DNA of 33,521 nucleotides, taken from assembly GCA_016784735.1 (NCBI GenBank), contig JADHUC010000102.1, forward strand, positions 1 to 33,521, written 5' to 3'. Numbering within the stretch: position 1 is the first letter of the stretch; each line of letters starts with the position of its first letter. The notes under the pieces are model-generated. The model did no database searches. It saw only the letters and a list, made by a program, of their open reading frames with translations, and was not told the origin of the DNA. Below are positions 8,354-17,607 of the stretch, piece by piece. The position numbers and the translations under genes were made by a program. The DNA is from Pirellulaceae bacterium. GTDB taxonomy: Bacteria > Planctomycetota > Planctomycetia > Pirellulales > Pirellulaceae.

Positions 8354-11300
8354 TCATTCGGTTGACGAAGCAGGTTCGGATGACACCTTTGCCGGATCGT
8401 TTTTCCAACCGTACTGCTGCTCGAATTCGTCGGGCGTGAGCGTCAGTTGCCTGCCGTCGTCCGTTAGCACGACGTAGACGAACTCGTTCCTGAGGGCCTC
8501 CTTTTCCGTACCCGGTGAGGCGCGCCAGTGACCGTCGGGGCTTAAGACTGCGGCCTGCTTGTCCTGCAGTTGCAGCGTGGTCCACAGGAGTTGGTCGTCT
8601 TCGGCGTTGCGGAATCGGACGAAGCTCGCGCCCGGGCAGGCGATGAAACGGTCGTCTGGCGAAAGTACTGAGCTGCCTTGCCGCGGCCGCTTCCATAGCA
8701 GCTTGCCGGTCGCTGTGTCCCAGGCACAACACTCGGTTCGTGTACTGGAAAACAACGTCTTGCCGTCTTGCATCCACTGCACGTCCACGTGACTCTTTTC
8801 CTTGTGGCCACCCCTAAGTTCGGACAGCAATTGGCCGGACTTCGCGTCCCAAAGGCAAACCGATGCGTTGTCGGTCCCGACGGCAAGCATTTTGTCATCC
8901 CAGGACCACTTCAGCCTTCCCACACGGCCCGGGTTGTCGAGAACCAGCAGGATTTCGCCCGATTGAGTGTCACAAATGCGTATCTTGTTGCCTTGGCTAA
9001 CCGCCAGTCTCTTGCCTTCGGTTGACCACGCGACTCGGGCCGAGCCTCCTGGGAACTCGTGAATGCGCTCGCCAGTGGTCGGGTCCACCAAAAATGCCTT
9101 GCCCGACGCACCGATGGCCAGTGTCTTGCCGTCCGGCGACCAGGCGGTGGTGGAGACGATACTATCGGTTCCGATGGTGATCCGCCTATCGGCCCTGAAA
9201 TCCCACACCCAAGCCGTATCCCATGGGAAGGCGCCCCGGGCAAGGCTATTTCCGTCCGGCGCCCAGCTGAGCCCACGGATGGACACTCCGCCATGTCGCT
9301 GTTCTCCCACCACGTGTCCTGACCTGAAGTCCCAGACTCGCACTGTGCCAGCATCGCCGCTGCTGGCAAGCATCTTGCCGTCATTCGAGAACACCGCCCC
9401 GAAGATGCCCAGGTGAGCGGGGAGAGTGTGCCGCGATTCGCCGGAAACGCTGTCCGCGATCTGCACCACGCCGTCCACTCCCGCAGCGGCCAAGCTCCTG
9501 CCATCGGGAGAAAAGGCCAGGGCGGTTGCCTCACGTCGTCCGGGGAGCGGTGGTGGAACCTGCATCCCTTCGGCCTTCGTGTCGAAGTCCCAGCCTTGAA
9601 CGTTCCAGGTCATGAACTCTCCGCTGGTCACAAGCATCTCACCGTCTGGTGACCAAGCCAGTCGGCGAACGCCGTCGTTGAGGGTGAGAAGGTCCACTGG
9701 GAGACCGCGGGTTACCACGTCAAGAAGTATCGCGGACACTCCCGGACGGGAGGGATGGTGCTGGGCCGCCGCAAGCAGCTTCCCGTCGGGAGACCAGGCT
9801 ATGTCGGTGACGCATACGGTTGCGATGGTACGCTCCGATTCGCCGGAGCGGGCGAGCCACAACCGGATGGTCTTATCGCGTGAGGATGAGGCGAGCATTT
9901 CGCCATTCGGCGACCAGGCAACCGCATTGATCCGATCGGTATGTGCCTCAAGCACGCGTGCTGCTTCGCCCGACGTCACATCCCACACGCGGATCGCGGA
10001 GTCATCGCCAATGGAAGCCAGGGTTTGGCCGTGGGGGGACCATGCGACCGCGGTGACCTCGGCTGTGTGGCCATCAATGGTCCGCAGGAGACGACCGGAT
10101 TGCGGGTCCCAGAAACGAATCGTGTTGTCCTTGGCGCCCGAAGCCAAGTACTTTCCGTCGGGCGACCAGGTAACGGAGCGGACTTCGCCCTGATGTCCTA
10201 GAAGAGCCTTCTTGCAGTGTCCATCCTCCAAATCCCACACGCGGACGACACCATCGTCGCAGGCAGTGGCCAGCACGCGGCTGCCCGGGCTATAGGCAAC
10301 GCAGTTGACCGGGCCACGGTGTCCGGCCGTCTCAAGCGTCCACGACTGCACGCCAGGAAACGTTGCCGGGGCGGTCACCAGGGCCATCGAACTCAGAGCT
10401 TCGCCGGGCTCCGCCCCGCTGACTTCAGGATCCGGCGGAATCTCGATGCGTATCGGCTCCACCTTTCTCTTCGGTCCGACCTCAACCGTGACTGTCGGAT
10501 AGGCTTCGTCAATCAGCTCGACGGTCTGCTCCTCCGGCACTGTGTCGATCGGGCACGCGACGCGAAATCCGACGAGTTCGGCCGCATGTCGACGAGTGTT
10601 GTGAAGCCAGCACTCCACACACTTCGCGTCCGATGACCAGGCACCACCTCGATTCACGATGCTTCCTTCGACATAGGAGAAATAGGTCCTGCGCAGGCGA
10701 CGCCACTCGTCGTCACAACACTCCCACACATTGCCATGCATGTCGTGCAAGCCCCACGTATTCGCTTTCTTCCCTCCGACGGGATGTGGTTGCCCCGCGG
10801 AGTTACCCATGAACCAGGCGTAATCTCCAAGGCTCGCCTTGTCTTGCCCAAAACAATATCGGGTTGTCGCCCCTGCACGGCACCCATATTCCCACTCGGC
10901 GTCTCGTGGCAAACGATACACGCGCCCCGCCGACTGCTCGTCGGTCAAAGCCGATAGCGTGGTGCAGAATTCTCGTGCAACGTTCTGATAGATATCCTCG
11001 ACAGGAAAACGACTCGTATCTTGGCCGGCCACATCGGCCTTCCGCTTGCCGGTGCCGGCGAAGCAGCTCGGATTATGACCGACGACACGCTCGTACTCTT
11101 CCTGCGTCACCTCATGTTTTCCCAGATAGAACGGCTTCGTGATCTTGGCTCGCCACTTCGGATACGAACGCCGAATGGTTCCGCGGTAGAACTGTCGCTC
11201 GCGCGGCTCCATCGTCGCCAGCGTTTTCTCATCCGTCCATTCGTCCATCTCCCTCTCGCTAACTCCCATCTCGAACTCGCCCGGTGGGATCAGAACCAGT

Positions 11301-13873
11301 TCCATGCCAATCGAGTTGGTGACCTCCACCGGTACGCCGAGATATTCGGCCCAGCGTTCTTGATGCTGCTTGGCCTCCTCGCCGGTAAATGGGGCGATGG
11401 CCGGGGGCGGCGCTTGCGCCGGTGTCTCGGCGGGTCCGACCGGCTTCGGCGAAGGCGATTCCGGCTTGCTGGGTTTGTCGATCATCGGGCCTGTAGTTTC
11501 AGGGCTTTTCCCGGCCTTTGGCGGAGCGGGCTCAACAGGCTTATCCTTCGGCTTTTCGATTGCCGAAGCCGCTGTCTTACGGCCCGCCTCGGGTTTTTTC
11601 TCTTTGTCTACTGCCAGCTCCCACAGCTTGACCGTCTTGTCGCCGCTTGCCGAAGCCAGGATTCTGCCGTCGGAAGAAAACGTCACCGCGGTAACGGGGC
11701 CCGTGTGGGCGCGTAGGGTGGCCAGTTCGCGGCCGGTTTCGGCATCCCATAGCTTGATTGTGTTGTCGTCGCTGCCGGTGGCCAGCCGTTTGCCGTCGGG
11801 CGAGAAGGCGACCGAGCGCACGGCATCCCGGTGTCCTTTGATCTCCAGCAGCGGGTTGCCGGTTGCCACTTCCCAAATCCGGATCGTTTTATCCCAGCTT
11901 ACGGAAGCCAGCTTCTTGCCGTCCGGCGAAAACGCGACGTCACACACGCCATCGGTATGCCCGACCAGTGTCAATACGTTCTGACCGGTCTTCGCATTGT
12001 GCAGTTTGACGGTTTGATCGTCGCTGGCCGAGGCCACCGTCTGGCCGTCCGGCGAGCAGGTGACGCTCTGAATTGCGGCCTGATGGACGCTGATCAGAAG
12101 CTGCTCGTGGCCTGATTGCGGATCCCAAAACCGGATCGTCTTGTCCAGACTACCGGAAATCAGACGTTGCCCGTCCGGCGCGAACGCCACGCTACGAACG
12201 CCGCCCGTATGGTCTGTGATTTCCCGCCGCGGTTTGCCGCTGGCCACGTCCCAGAGCTTGATGATCCGGTCGTTGCCGCCCGAAGCGAGTGTTCGCCCAT
12301 CGGGCGAAAATGCCACATCGCAGACCTCGGCCAGATGCCCGGTCAGCTCGGCCCGCGGCTGCGAACTCTCGACGTCCCACAGCTTAATCACCTTGTCCAC
12401 GCCAGCCGAGGCCAGCGTCTTGTCATCGGGTGAAAAAGCAACCGACCAGACTTCGCCACCGTGCCCGACCAGAGTCGAACGAAGGTGCACGTGAATGCCA
12501 GCTCCCGGGTTTATGGTGATCTGCGGCTGGTGGCTTCGAAAGGCAACGTAGGCCCACGCCACGCCGAAAAGGGCCAGCAAAGCCGCGCCTATCCAGATGG
12601 CCGTCGCGATGACACGCCGTTTTCTAGCGAGTCTACGTTCCGGGTGCACGCGGTACAAGTGTTTGGCCAGATCGGCCGCGGTCAAATATCGCTCGGTAAT
12701 CGACTTGGAAAGACACTTCAAACAGATTTGCTCAAGTCCCTGGTCGATTTCCGGATCGAGCTGGCGCGGCGGTTTTGGTTCGCGATGGAGGATCTCGTCG
12801 AATATTTCGTCGCGCGTGTCGCCTGGAAACGGTGGACGGCCGGCGAGCATTTCGTACAGGATGACACCTAAAGCCCAGATGTCTGCCCTGCCATCCAGCC
12901 GGTGCGTTTCGCCACGTACCTGCTCGGGCGCCATGTAGGCTGCCGTTCCGGATAATTCGCCGGCCCTGTGACGCTGGCTTTCTTCGTCGACCGCCAAGCC
13001 GAAGTCGGTGACCAGCGCATTTCCGGCGGCATCCAGCAGTATATTGGCCGGTTTCAGATCGCGATGCACCAAGCCGGTGGCGTGAGCGTGCTGGATCGCC
13101 GAGGTGATCTGGATTATGATTTCCCAAATACGTTCCGTCGGGAGTTTTTTGCCGGTGGACCGGAGTTCTTGCCTCAACGACTGCCCTTCGACAAATTCCA
13201 GCACCACGAACGGGCTGCCGTCATCGCGCCGGCCCACGTCGTACACGCCCACGATCGAAGGATGCTTTTCGAGCCGGGCGACCGTGCGAGCCTCTTTCAT
13301 CAAATTCTCGATGTCTGCCCCGGCCGGAAATCTGTCCGGGCGCCACACTTTGATCGCCACATCCCGTTCGAGTTCGTCGTCGCGGGCGCGATACACCGTG
13401 CCAAAGCCCCCTTGCCCGAGGACGCCCAAGATCTTGTAGCGGCCAATCCGTTCTGGGTGCTTGTCATTTGAAGTTGGGGCAACGACCTGACTGTCCGCCT
13501 GAGATGCAATCGGCTCGGTTTCCGCTAGAGACCGCTCGCCATCGGGATCGGTGCTTTCTTCCGAGCGATCTTGCACGGCGAAACGCGGTCGAGCGAACGT
13601 CGCTCGGACCGTCTCCAGGTCGTCAGGGAAGCGGGCCTCGTACTCTTCCAGCGTAACCGCCTCGCCTTGTTTCTCGCGATACTCCAGTTCCTGTTCCAGG
13701 AGACAACGCAGTAGTTCACCGCGATGATCCTCGGGTACCGACGACAGATAATCCTCGATTTGCGGCCGATTCCCCGCTTTCCACTCTGCCTCGAACCGGT
13801 CGCATATCTCGTCGATACGCTCCAACTGAGTCACATCAACGGGTTTCGCATTCGGGTCATGGCCGCCGTTCAT
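8354..13873 (-). CDS. Ser/Thr kinase with three WD40 propellers and FGE-like domain
   Basis: Membrane-anchored Hanks-type protein kinase of 1,839 residues. The kinase domain (~143-405) has the Gly loop LGQGGFGTVY (152-161), catalytic Lys175, HRD at 270-272 (VHRDLKPAN), DFG at 290-292 and APEQ at 315-318, so it should be active. One TM helix (~421-445) follows. Residues ~464-756 contain seven WD40 blades, then a Pro/Lys-rich linker, then a formylglycine-generating-enzyme/sulfatase-modifying-factor-like domain (~855-1106, IPPGEFEMG, GNVWECCDDEW, NRGGAW). Residues ~1176-1768 contain about fourteen more blades, i.e. two further seven-bladed propellers. If the N terminus is cytoplasmic, all propellers are extracytoplasmic. 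The start ATG has GGGAGG upstream and overlaps the sigma stop (ATGA). Sensing and signalling to the sigma factor is inferred. Confidence 0.95.
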   Translation of the reverse strand: MNGGHDPNAKPVDVTQLERIDEICDRFEAEWKAGNRPQIEDYLSSVPEDHRGELLRCLLEQELEYREKQGEAVTLEEYEARFPDDLETVRATFARPRFAVQDRSEESTDPDGERSLAETEPIASQADSQVVAPTSNDKHPERIGRYKILGVLGQGGFGTVYRARDDELERDVAIKVWRPDRFPAGADIENLMKEARTVARLEKHPSIVGVYDVGRRDDGSPFVVLEFVEGQSLRQELRSTGKKLPTERIWEIIIQITSAIQHAHATGLVHRDLKPANILLDAAGNALVTDFGLAVDEESQRHRAGELSGTAAYMAPEQVRGETHRLDGRADIWALGVILYEMLAGRPPFPGDTRDEIFDEILHREPKPPRQLDPEIDQGLEQICLKCLSKSITERYLTAADLAKHLYRVHPERRLARKRRVIATAIWIGAALLALFGVAWAYVAFRSHQPQITINPGAGIHVHLRSTLVGHGGEVWSVAFSPDDKTLASAGVDKVIKLWDVESSQPRAELTGHLAEVCDVAFSPDGRTLASGGNDRIIKLWDVASGKPRREITDHTGGVRSVAFAPDGQRLISGSLDKTIRFWDPQSGHEQLLISVHQAAIQSVTCSPDGQTVASASDDQTVKLHNAKTGQNVLTLVGHTDGVCDVAFSPDGKKLASVSWDKTIRIWEVATGNPLLEIKGHRDAVRSVAFSPDGKRLATGSDDNTIKLWDAETGRELATLRAHTGPVTAVTFSSDGRILASASGDKTVKLWELAVDKEKKPEAGRKTAASAIEKPKDKPVEPAPPKAGKSPETTGPMIDKPSKPESPSPKPVGPAETPAQAPPPAIAPFTGEEAKQHQERWAEYLGVPVEVTNSIGMELVLIPPGEFEMGVSEREMDEWTDEKTLATMEPRERQFYRGTIRRSYPKWRAKITKPFYLGKHEVTQEEYERVVGHNPSCFAGTGKRKADVAGQDTSRFPVEDIYQNVAREFCTTLSALTDEQSAGRVYRLPRDAEWEYGCRAGATTRYCFGQDKASLGDYAWFMGNSAGQPHPVGGKKANTWGLHDMHGNVWECCDDEWRRLRRTYFSYVEGSIVNRGGAWSSDAKCVECWLHNTRRHAAELVGFRVACPIDTVPEEQTVELIDEAYPTVTVEVGPKRKVEPIRIEIPPDPEVSGAEPGEALSSMALVTAPATFPGVQSWTLETAGHRGPVNCVAYSPGSRVLATACDDGVVRVWDLEDGHCKKALLGHQGEVRSVTWSPDGKYLASGAKDNTIRFWDPQSGRLLRTIDGHTAEVTAVAWSPHGQTLASIGDDSAIRVWDVTSGEAARVLEAHTDRINAVAWSPNGEMLASSSRDKTIRLWLARSGESERTIATVCVTDIAWSPDGKLLAAAQHHPSRPGVSAILLDVVTRGLPVDLLTLNDGVRRLAWSPDGEMLVTSGEFMTWNVQGWDFDTKAEGMQVPPPLPGRREATALAFSPDGRSLAAAGVDGVVQIADSVSGESRHTLPAHLGIFGAVFSNDGKMLASSGDAGTVRVWDFRSGHVVGEQRHGGVSIRGLSWAPDGNSLARGAFPWDTAWVWDFRADRRITIGTDSIVSTTAWSPDGKTLAIGASGKAFLVDPTTGERIHEFPGGSARVAWSTEGKRLAVSQGNKIRICDTQSGEILLVLDNPGRVGRLKWSWDDKMLAVGTDNASVCLWDAKSGQLLSELRGGHKEKSHVDVQWMQDGKTLFSSTRTECCAWDTATGKLLWKRPRQGSSVLSPDDRFIACPGASFVRFRNAEDDQLLWTTLQLQDKQAAVLSPDGHWRASPGTEKEALRNEFVYVVLTDDGRQLTLTPDEFEQQYGWKNDPAKVSSEPASSTE

Positions 13874-14442
13874 GATTCCACCTCCCGTTTCCAGATCTCG
13901 CGAATCAGTCGAAGTTTTCTCTCAACCGTACTGACCGAACACTCCAGCCGCTCGGCAATTTCGCCGTTGTGGTAGCCCTCCAGTTTGGCCAAAGCCACTT
14001 GGCGGAGTTGCGGGTCCAACGGTTCCAGCAAGACACGAGTCTCCTCCGCCACCAGCGCCGCGAACTCGGGCGTGGGCGAATCCCCGACGATGTCCGCCAG
14101 AGCCGAATCACCCCGGACTTGCCCACCCCCACGCTTAAGGCGGGCGTCCCGTCGAAGCTGGTCGATGGTCTTTTGAGTCGTGATCCGTATTAGTAACCGC
14201 CAAAGGTCGTCGCGATCCTTCACCGAAGGAAAACGCCCGGCTTCGGCCGCTCGGCAGAAGTCGGTAAACGCGGTGATGGCGATATCTTCCTCGTCCACAA
14301 CGCGCAGTTTTGCCTCGCCCAGTCTCGTGCGCGCCAAATGCACCAAGCGATGGAAATAGCGTTCCCACAGATGCTGAACCGCGCTGGATTCGCCACGCTT
14401 GACTCCGACCAACCAATCGCTGACAGATTCCGAAGAGGACAT
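13870..14442 (-). CDS. ECF-family sigma factor coupled to the kinase
   Basis: Sigma factor of 190 residues of the same subfamily as the one at 7338-7958. Shared blocks are HLWERYF, the DEEDIA motif, GRFPSVKDRDDLWRLLI, the KRGGGQVRGDSA linker and a C-terminal helix-turn-helix (GYHNGEIAERLECSVSTVERKL). Its TGA overlaps the ATG of the downstream kinase by the ATGA arrangement, which implies translational coupling and a shared job. No anti-sigma factor is present. Kinases adjacent to ECF factors are known to activate them by phosphorylation (Vibrio EcfP/PknT); applying that here is inference. Acts in the cytoplasm with core RNA polymerase. Confidence 0.93.
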   Translation of the reverse strand: MSSSESVSDWLVGVKRGESSAVQHLWERYFHRLVHLARTRLGEAKLRVVDEEDIAITAFTDFCRAAEAGRFPSVKDRDDLWRLLIRITTQKTIDQLRRDARLKRGGGQVRGDSALADIVGDSPTPEFAALVAEETRVLLEPLDPQLRQVALAKLEGYHNGEIAERLECSVSTVERKLRLIREIWKREVES

Positions 14443-14696
14443 GCCATGCTACCCGCGCAAGAGAGACAACATACCCCGTATCGTCCTGAAACTACCCATT
14501 TTGGGCAGAAACGTCAAGCCAGCGAAGCGCCGGGGCAAACGTGTCACTTTGGACAGCAAACGCGTCAAGACAACCGTATTACCTACCTCGGTGCCCATTG
14601 AGCACATCTTCGACGGCCTGCAGGCGAATATCTCGTTAAGCGTAATCGTCGTGCGACATGCGCTCCTCGACGGCCGACTCGGCCACCGAGCCACAA

Positions 14697-15959
14697 CTAA
14701 AACCGAACACGCGCCTGCGGACTTCCGGGCGTTTTTCCCCCGTTCACGTGTACTTGCTCCACTCGGCTGATGACATGGCCGTGGGCCAGGCGGGAATTGA
14801 TGGAGTCGCCGACGGACAGAATGCCGGCGTCGGTGATGACTTCTCCGTCGTCCGCCTTCTGCGTCACGCTGTAGCCGCGATTCAGGACGGCTAGGGGGCT
14901 GAGGGATTCCAGCCGGCCGGCTAATCCGTGTAAGTGATCTCGGGAGCGCGAAACGATGTACCGCAGCGCCCGAACGGCTCGCATTTCCTGGTCGTCCAAT
15001 TGTCGCGACAGATCGTGCACGCGTTCAAATGGCCGGCGAAATACGCGGTGCTCGGCGATTGCTGTCAAACGTGATCGAGCGTCAGATGCACGCGATTTTA
15101 GTGCCGACGTCAAACGCTGGCTCGCGTTGTCCAGGCCAGCGCGAATGTCCTCTTCCGACGGCACCACAAGCTCGGCCGCTTCGCTGGGCGTTAGAGCGCG
15201 AACGTCGGCGACCAAGTCTGACAAGGTTACGTCGATCTCGTGTCCCACGGCTGAGACTACGGGCACTTGCGAGGCGAAGATCGCCCGGACGACCGGTTCT
15301 TCGTTAAAGCACCACAGGTCTTCCAGGCTGCCGCCGCCGCGGCCGACGACCAGAACGTCCGGCGGTTCGCCCAGAGCGTTCGCCGCTTGGATACCTCGCA
15401 CGATTTCCGCCGCGGCCCCTTCGCCTTGGACCTTCGCCGGGATCACCAAAACGTGAACGCCACGCCAGCGACGTCGCAGTACCTCGAGGAAATCGCGAAT
15501 CGCCGCGCCGGTGGGACTCGTGACGAACGCGATCCTTCGCGGGAAGCGTGGCAGGGGCTTCTTGTGACGTGGATCGAACAGCCCTTCGGCTTCCAGTCGC
15601 TGTTGAAGCTGGCGCAGCGCCAATTGCAGAGCGCCTTCGCCCAACGGCTCGATCTGCCGGATGATCAATTGATACGCACCCCGAGGCGGGTAAACGTCGA
15701 TATCGCCTCGGCACGCTACCTCCTGGCCATCCTGCAGTTCGAACTTCAATCGTGAGGCAGCGCTGCGCCACATGACGCCGCGAAGCTGAGCGCCTTCATC
15801 CTTCAGCGTGAGATACACGTGACCGGACTGAGGCCGCGCCACGTTGGACAACTCGCCCGCGACCCAGACCGAGGGAAATGACGCTTCCAGCGATTCCTTG
15901 ATCTGCAGGGTCAACTGGGTCACGCTCAGCGGTTGATCGGGGGTCAGTGGTTTGAACAT
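14697..15959 (-). CDS. xseA: Exodeoxyribonuclease VII large subunit
   Basis: 420-residue XseA, the catalytic subunit of exonuclease VII, which degrades single-stranded DNA from both ends. The N-terminal OB-fold (about residues 8-105; SVTQLTLQIKESLEASFPSV, then GHVYLTLKDEGAQLRGVMWR) binds DNA. The catalytic domain carries the family signatures FVTSPTGAAIRD, VVGRGGGSLEDLW and FNEEPVVRAIFAS, followed by AVGHEIDVTLSD. The C-terminal half is helical, as in the family. Length is slightly below the E. coli enzyme. The small subunit gene xseB, often next to xseA, is not found: the 250 nt downstream contain no XseB-like frame. The gene is on the same strand as the transhydrogenase operon, but separated from it by a long inverted repeat. 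Confidence 0.96.
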   Translation of the reverse strand: MFKPLTPDQPLSVTQLTLQIKESLEASFPSVWVAGELSNVARPQSGHVYLTLKDEGAQLRGVMWRSAASRLKFELQDGQEVACRGDIDVYPPRGAYQLIIRQIEPLGEGALQLALRQLQQRLEAEGLFDPRHKKPLPRFPRRIAFVTSPTGAAIRDFLEVLRRRWRGVHVLVIPAKVQGEGAAAEIVRGIQAANALGEPPDVLVVGRGGGSLEDLWCFNEEPVVRAIFASQVPVVSAVGHEIDVTLSDLVADVRALTPSEAAELVVPSEEDIRAGLDNASQRLTSALKSRASDARSRLTAIAEHRVFRRPFERVHDLSRQLDDQEMRAVRALRYIVSRSRDHLHGLAGRLESLSPLAVLNRGYSVTQKADDGEVITDAGILSVGDSINSRLAHGHVISRVEQVHVNGGKTPGSPQARVRF

Positions 15960-16016
15960 GGGATTCGGGGTTCGAGTGTGACGACTCCAGGTATTCGAAG
16001 AACGCCCTTGAAGGCT

Positions 16017-16103
16017 GGTTATAGATTTGGGGTTATAGATAAAGAACCGAAATCACAACGAAATCGCGCGAGTGTCTTCATCTATAACCCCCAATCTATA
16101 ACC
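16017..16103. repeat. Long inverted repeat between pntB and xseA
   Basis: Arms 16017-16040 and 16080-16103 (24 nt each) are complementary with one mismatch, around a 39-nt loop. Each arm is itself a tandem duplication of GGTTATAGAT-like sequence, and the arms are AT-rich compared with the surroundings. It lies 58 nt before the xseA start and 110 nt past the pntB stop, on the transcription path from pntB to xseA. It could act as a terminator-like barrier or be a mobile palindrome. There is no T-run typical of an intrinsic terminator and no flanking duplication was seen. Confidence 0.8.
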
Positions 16104-16213
16104 AATCCCATGAGCGGCCCCGTGTCACGATAACCGCCCCTCTCCAACATCGACAATTTCCTGCAAATATGGAACGGAGAAGGGTCTTGCTGAGTAAACG
16201 TCTCCCCCACCGG

Positions 16214-17593
16214 CTACCCTTCCTTCATTGCAGCAACTATGTCCAAAATCGCCTTCTGACCGTCGCCGAAGAACATCAGTGTGTTCTCCGCCGCAAACAA
16301 TGGATTGGGGATGCCGGCGAATCCGGGGCTCAGACTGCGTTTGATCACAATTACCGTGCGGGCCTTGTCGACGTTAATGATCGGCATTCCGGCAATGGGG
16401 CTGTTGGGATCGGTCCTGGCCAGTGGATTGACGACGTCGTTTGCGCCGATAACGACGGCCACGTCCACCGTTTGCATCGTTGGATTGATGCGGTCCATTT
16501 CTTTCAGTTTGTCGTAGTCTACATCCGCTTCGGCCAACAGCACGTTCATGTGGCCCGGCATGCGACCGGCCACCGGATGAATTGCGTATTCGACTGTCCC
16601 GCCACGTTCCTCGATCAGGGCCCCCAGGTCGCGTACGGCGTGTTGAGCCTGAGCGACGGCCATACCATAACCGGGCACGAACACAACGCGTTGGGCGCCG
16701 TCCAGAATCATCGCAACGTCTTCGGCCGACGTGCTGCGAACGTTGGCGTAGATCTCGTCGGCGGCTGCGGCCAATGTGCCGCCCTCCATCACGCCGAACA
16801 ACACGTTGGCCAGCGATCGGTTCATCGCCTTGCACATGATGTTGGTCAGGATCAGACCCGATGCTCCCACGAGCGAACCGGCGATGATCAAGACGCTGTT
16901 ATTGATGACGAACCCCGTGGCCGCGGCTGCCAAGCCCGAATACGAGTTGAGTAGCGCGATGACGACCGGCATATCCGCGCCACCGATCGGACTGACCAGG
17001 AAAATGCCTAACACCGAGGCGACCAGGACCATGACCAGGTAAAGGGACGTGTCGCCGCCGGCAACGAGCCACGCTCCGAGCGCAAGCACACCGATGAACA
17101 AAACGGCATTGATCACCTGCTGGCCGGGCAAGCTGAAGGGGCGTTTGAACATCTTCAGTTCGAGCAGTTTTCCAAAGGCGACCAAACTGCCCCAGAACGT
17201 AACGGCGCCGATGATAGCCGTTGCCGCCGTGGCGGTCAGCATTACGTACGGATTGACGCCCTCGCCGGCTCCGCGGATCAATTCGGCACCGGCCACCAGC
17301 ACCGACGCGGCACCGCCAAAGCCGTTGAACAAGCCCACCAATTGCGGCATGGCCGTCATTTGGATCTTCAACGCCAGGATCGCCCCCAGCAACGCTCCGA
17401 CCACGGCTCCGGCGATGATGTACTCGAAGCGTATTACGTTGACCAGGGTAACGATGACCGCGAGCAGCATAGCCAGCGACCCCAGCAGATTGCCGCGGAC
17501 CGCGGTGCGCGGGTGGGCCATCAGCTTCAAGCCGCGGATAAACAGGACCGCGGCCACGACGTAAGCGAGTTTTGCGATTGAAGCAGGATCCAC
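16214..17593 (-). CDS. pntB: NAD(P) transhydrogenase subunit beta
   Basis: 459-residue PntB, close to the E. coli length. It forms most of the proton channel and the NADP(H)-binding domain III of the membrane transhydrogenase, which couples proton entry to hydride transfer from NADH to NADP+. The N-terminal ~270 residues are a set of hydrophobic helices. The C-terminal domain carries the NADP-binding stretch FVPGYGMAVAQAQHAV, then HPVAGRMPGHMNVLLAEA and VVIGANDVVNP, all diagnostic. The start codon is GTG (MDPASIAKLAYV), 14 nt after pntAB, so it is in the same operon. There is no sign of damage. Confidence 0.97.
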   Translation of the reverse strand: MDPASIAKLAYVVAAVLFIRGLKLMAHPRTAVRGNLLGSLAMLLAVIVTLVNVIRFEYIIAGAVVGALLGAILALKIQMTAMPQLVGLFNGFGGAASVLVAGAELIRGAGEGVNPYVMLTATAATAIIGAVTFWGSLVAFGKLLELKMFKRPFSLPGQQVINAVLFIGVLALGAWLVAGGDTSLYLVMVLVASVLGIFLVSPIGGADMPVVIALLNSYSGLAAAATGFVINNSVLIIAGSLVGASGLILTNIMCKAMNRSLANVLFGVMEGGTLAAAADEIYANVRSTSAEDVAMILDGAQRVVFVPGYGMAVAQAQHAVRDLGALIEERGGTVEYAIHPVAGRMPGHMNVLLAEADVDYDKLKEMDRINPTMQTVDVAVVIGANDVVNPLARTDPNSPIAGMPIINVDKARTVIVIKRSLSPGFAGIPNPLFAAENTLMFFGDGQKAILDIVAAMKEG

Positions 17594-17607
17594 GGTTTAC
17601 GTTTCCG

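Noticed and set aside
14399..14770. Open frames on both strands between the sigma gene and xseA, considered as a possible xseB.
   Set aside because: None shows the helical XseB pattern, and none has a ribosome site; they look like chance openings in GC-rich DNA.
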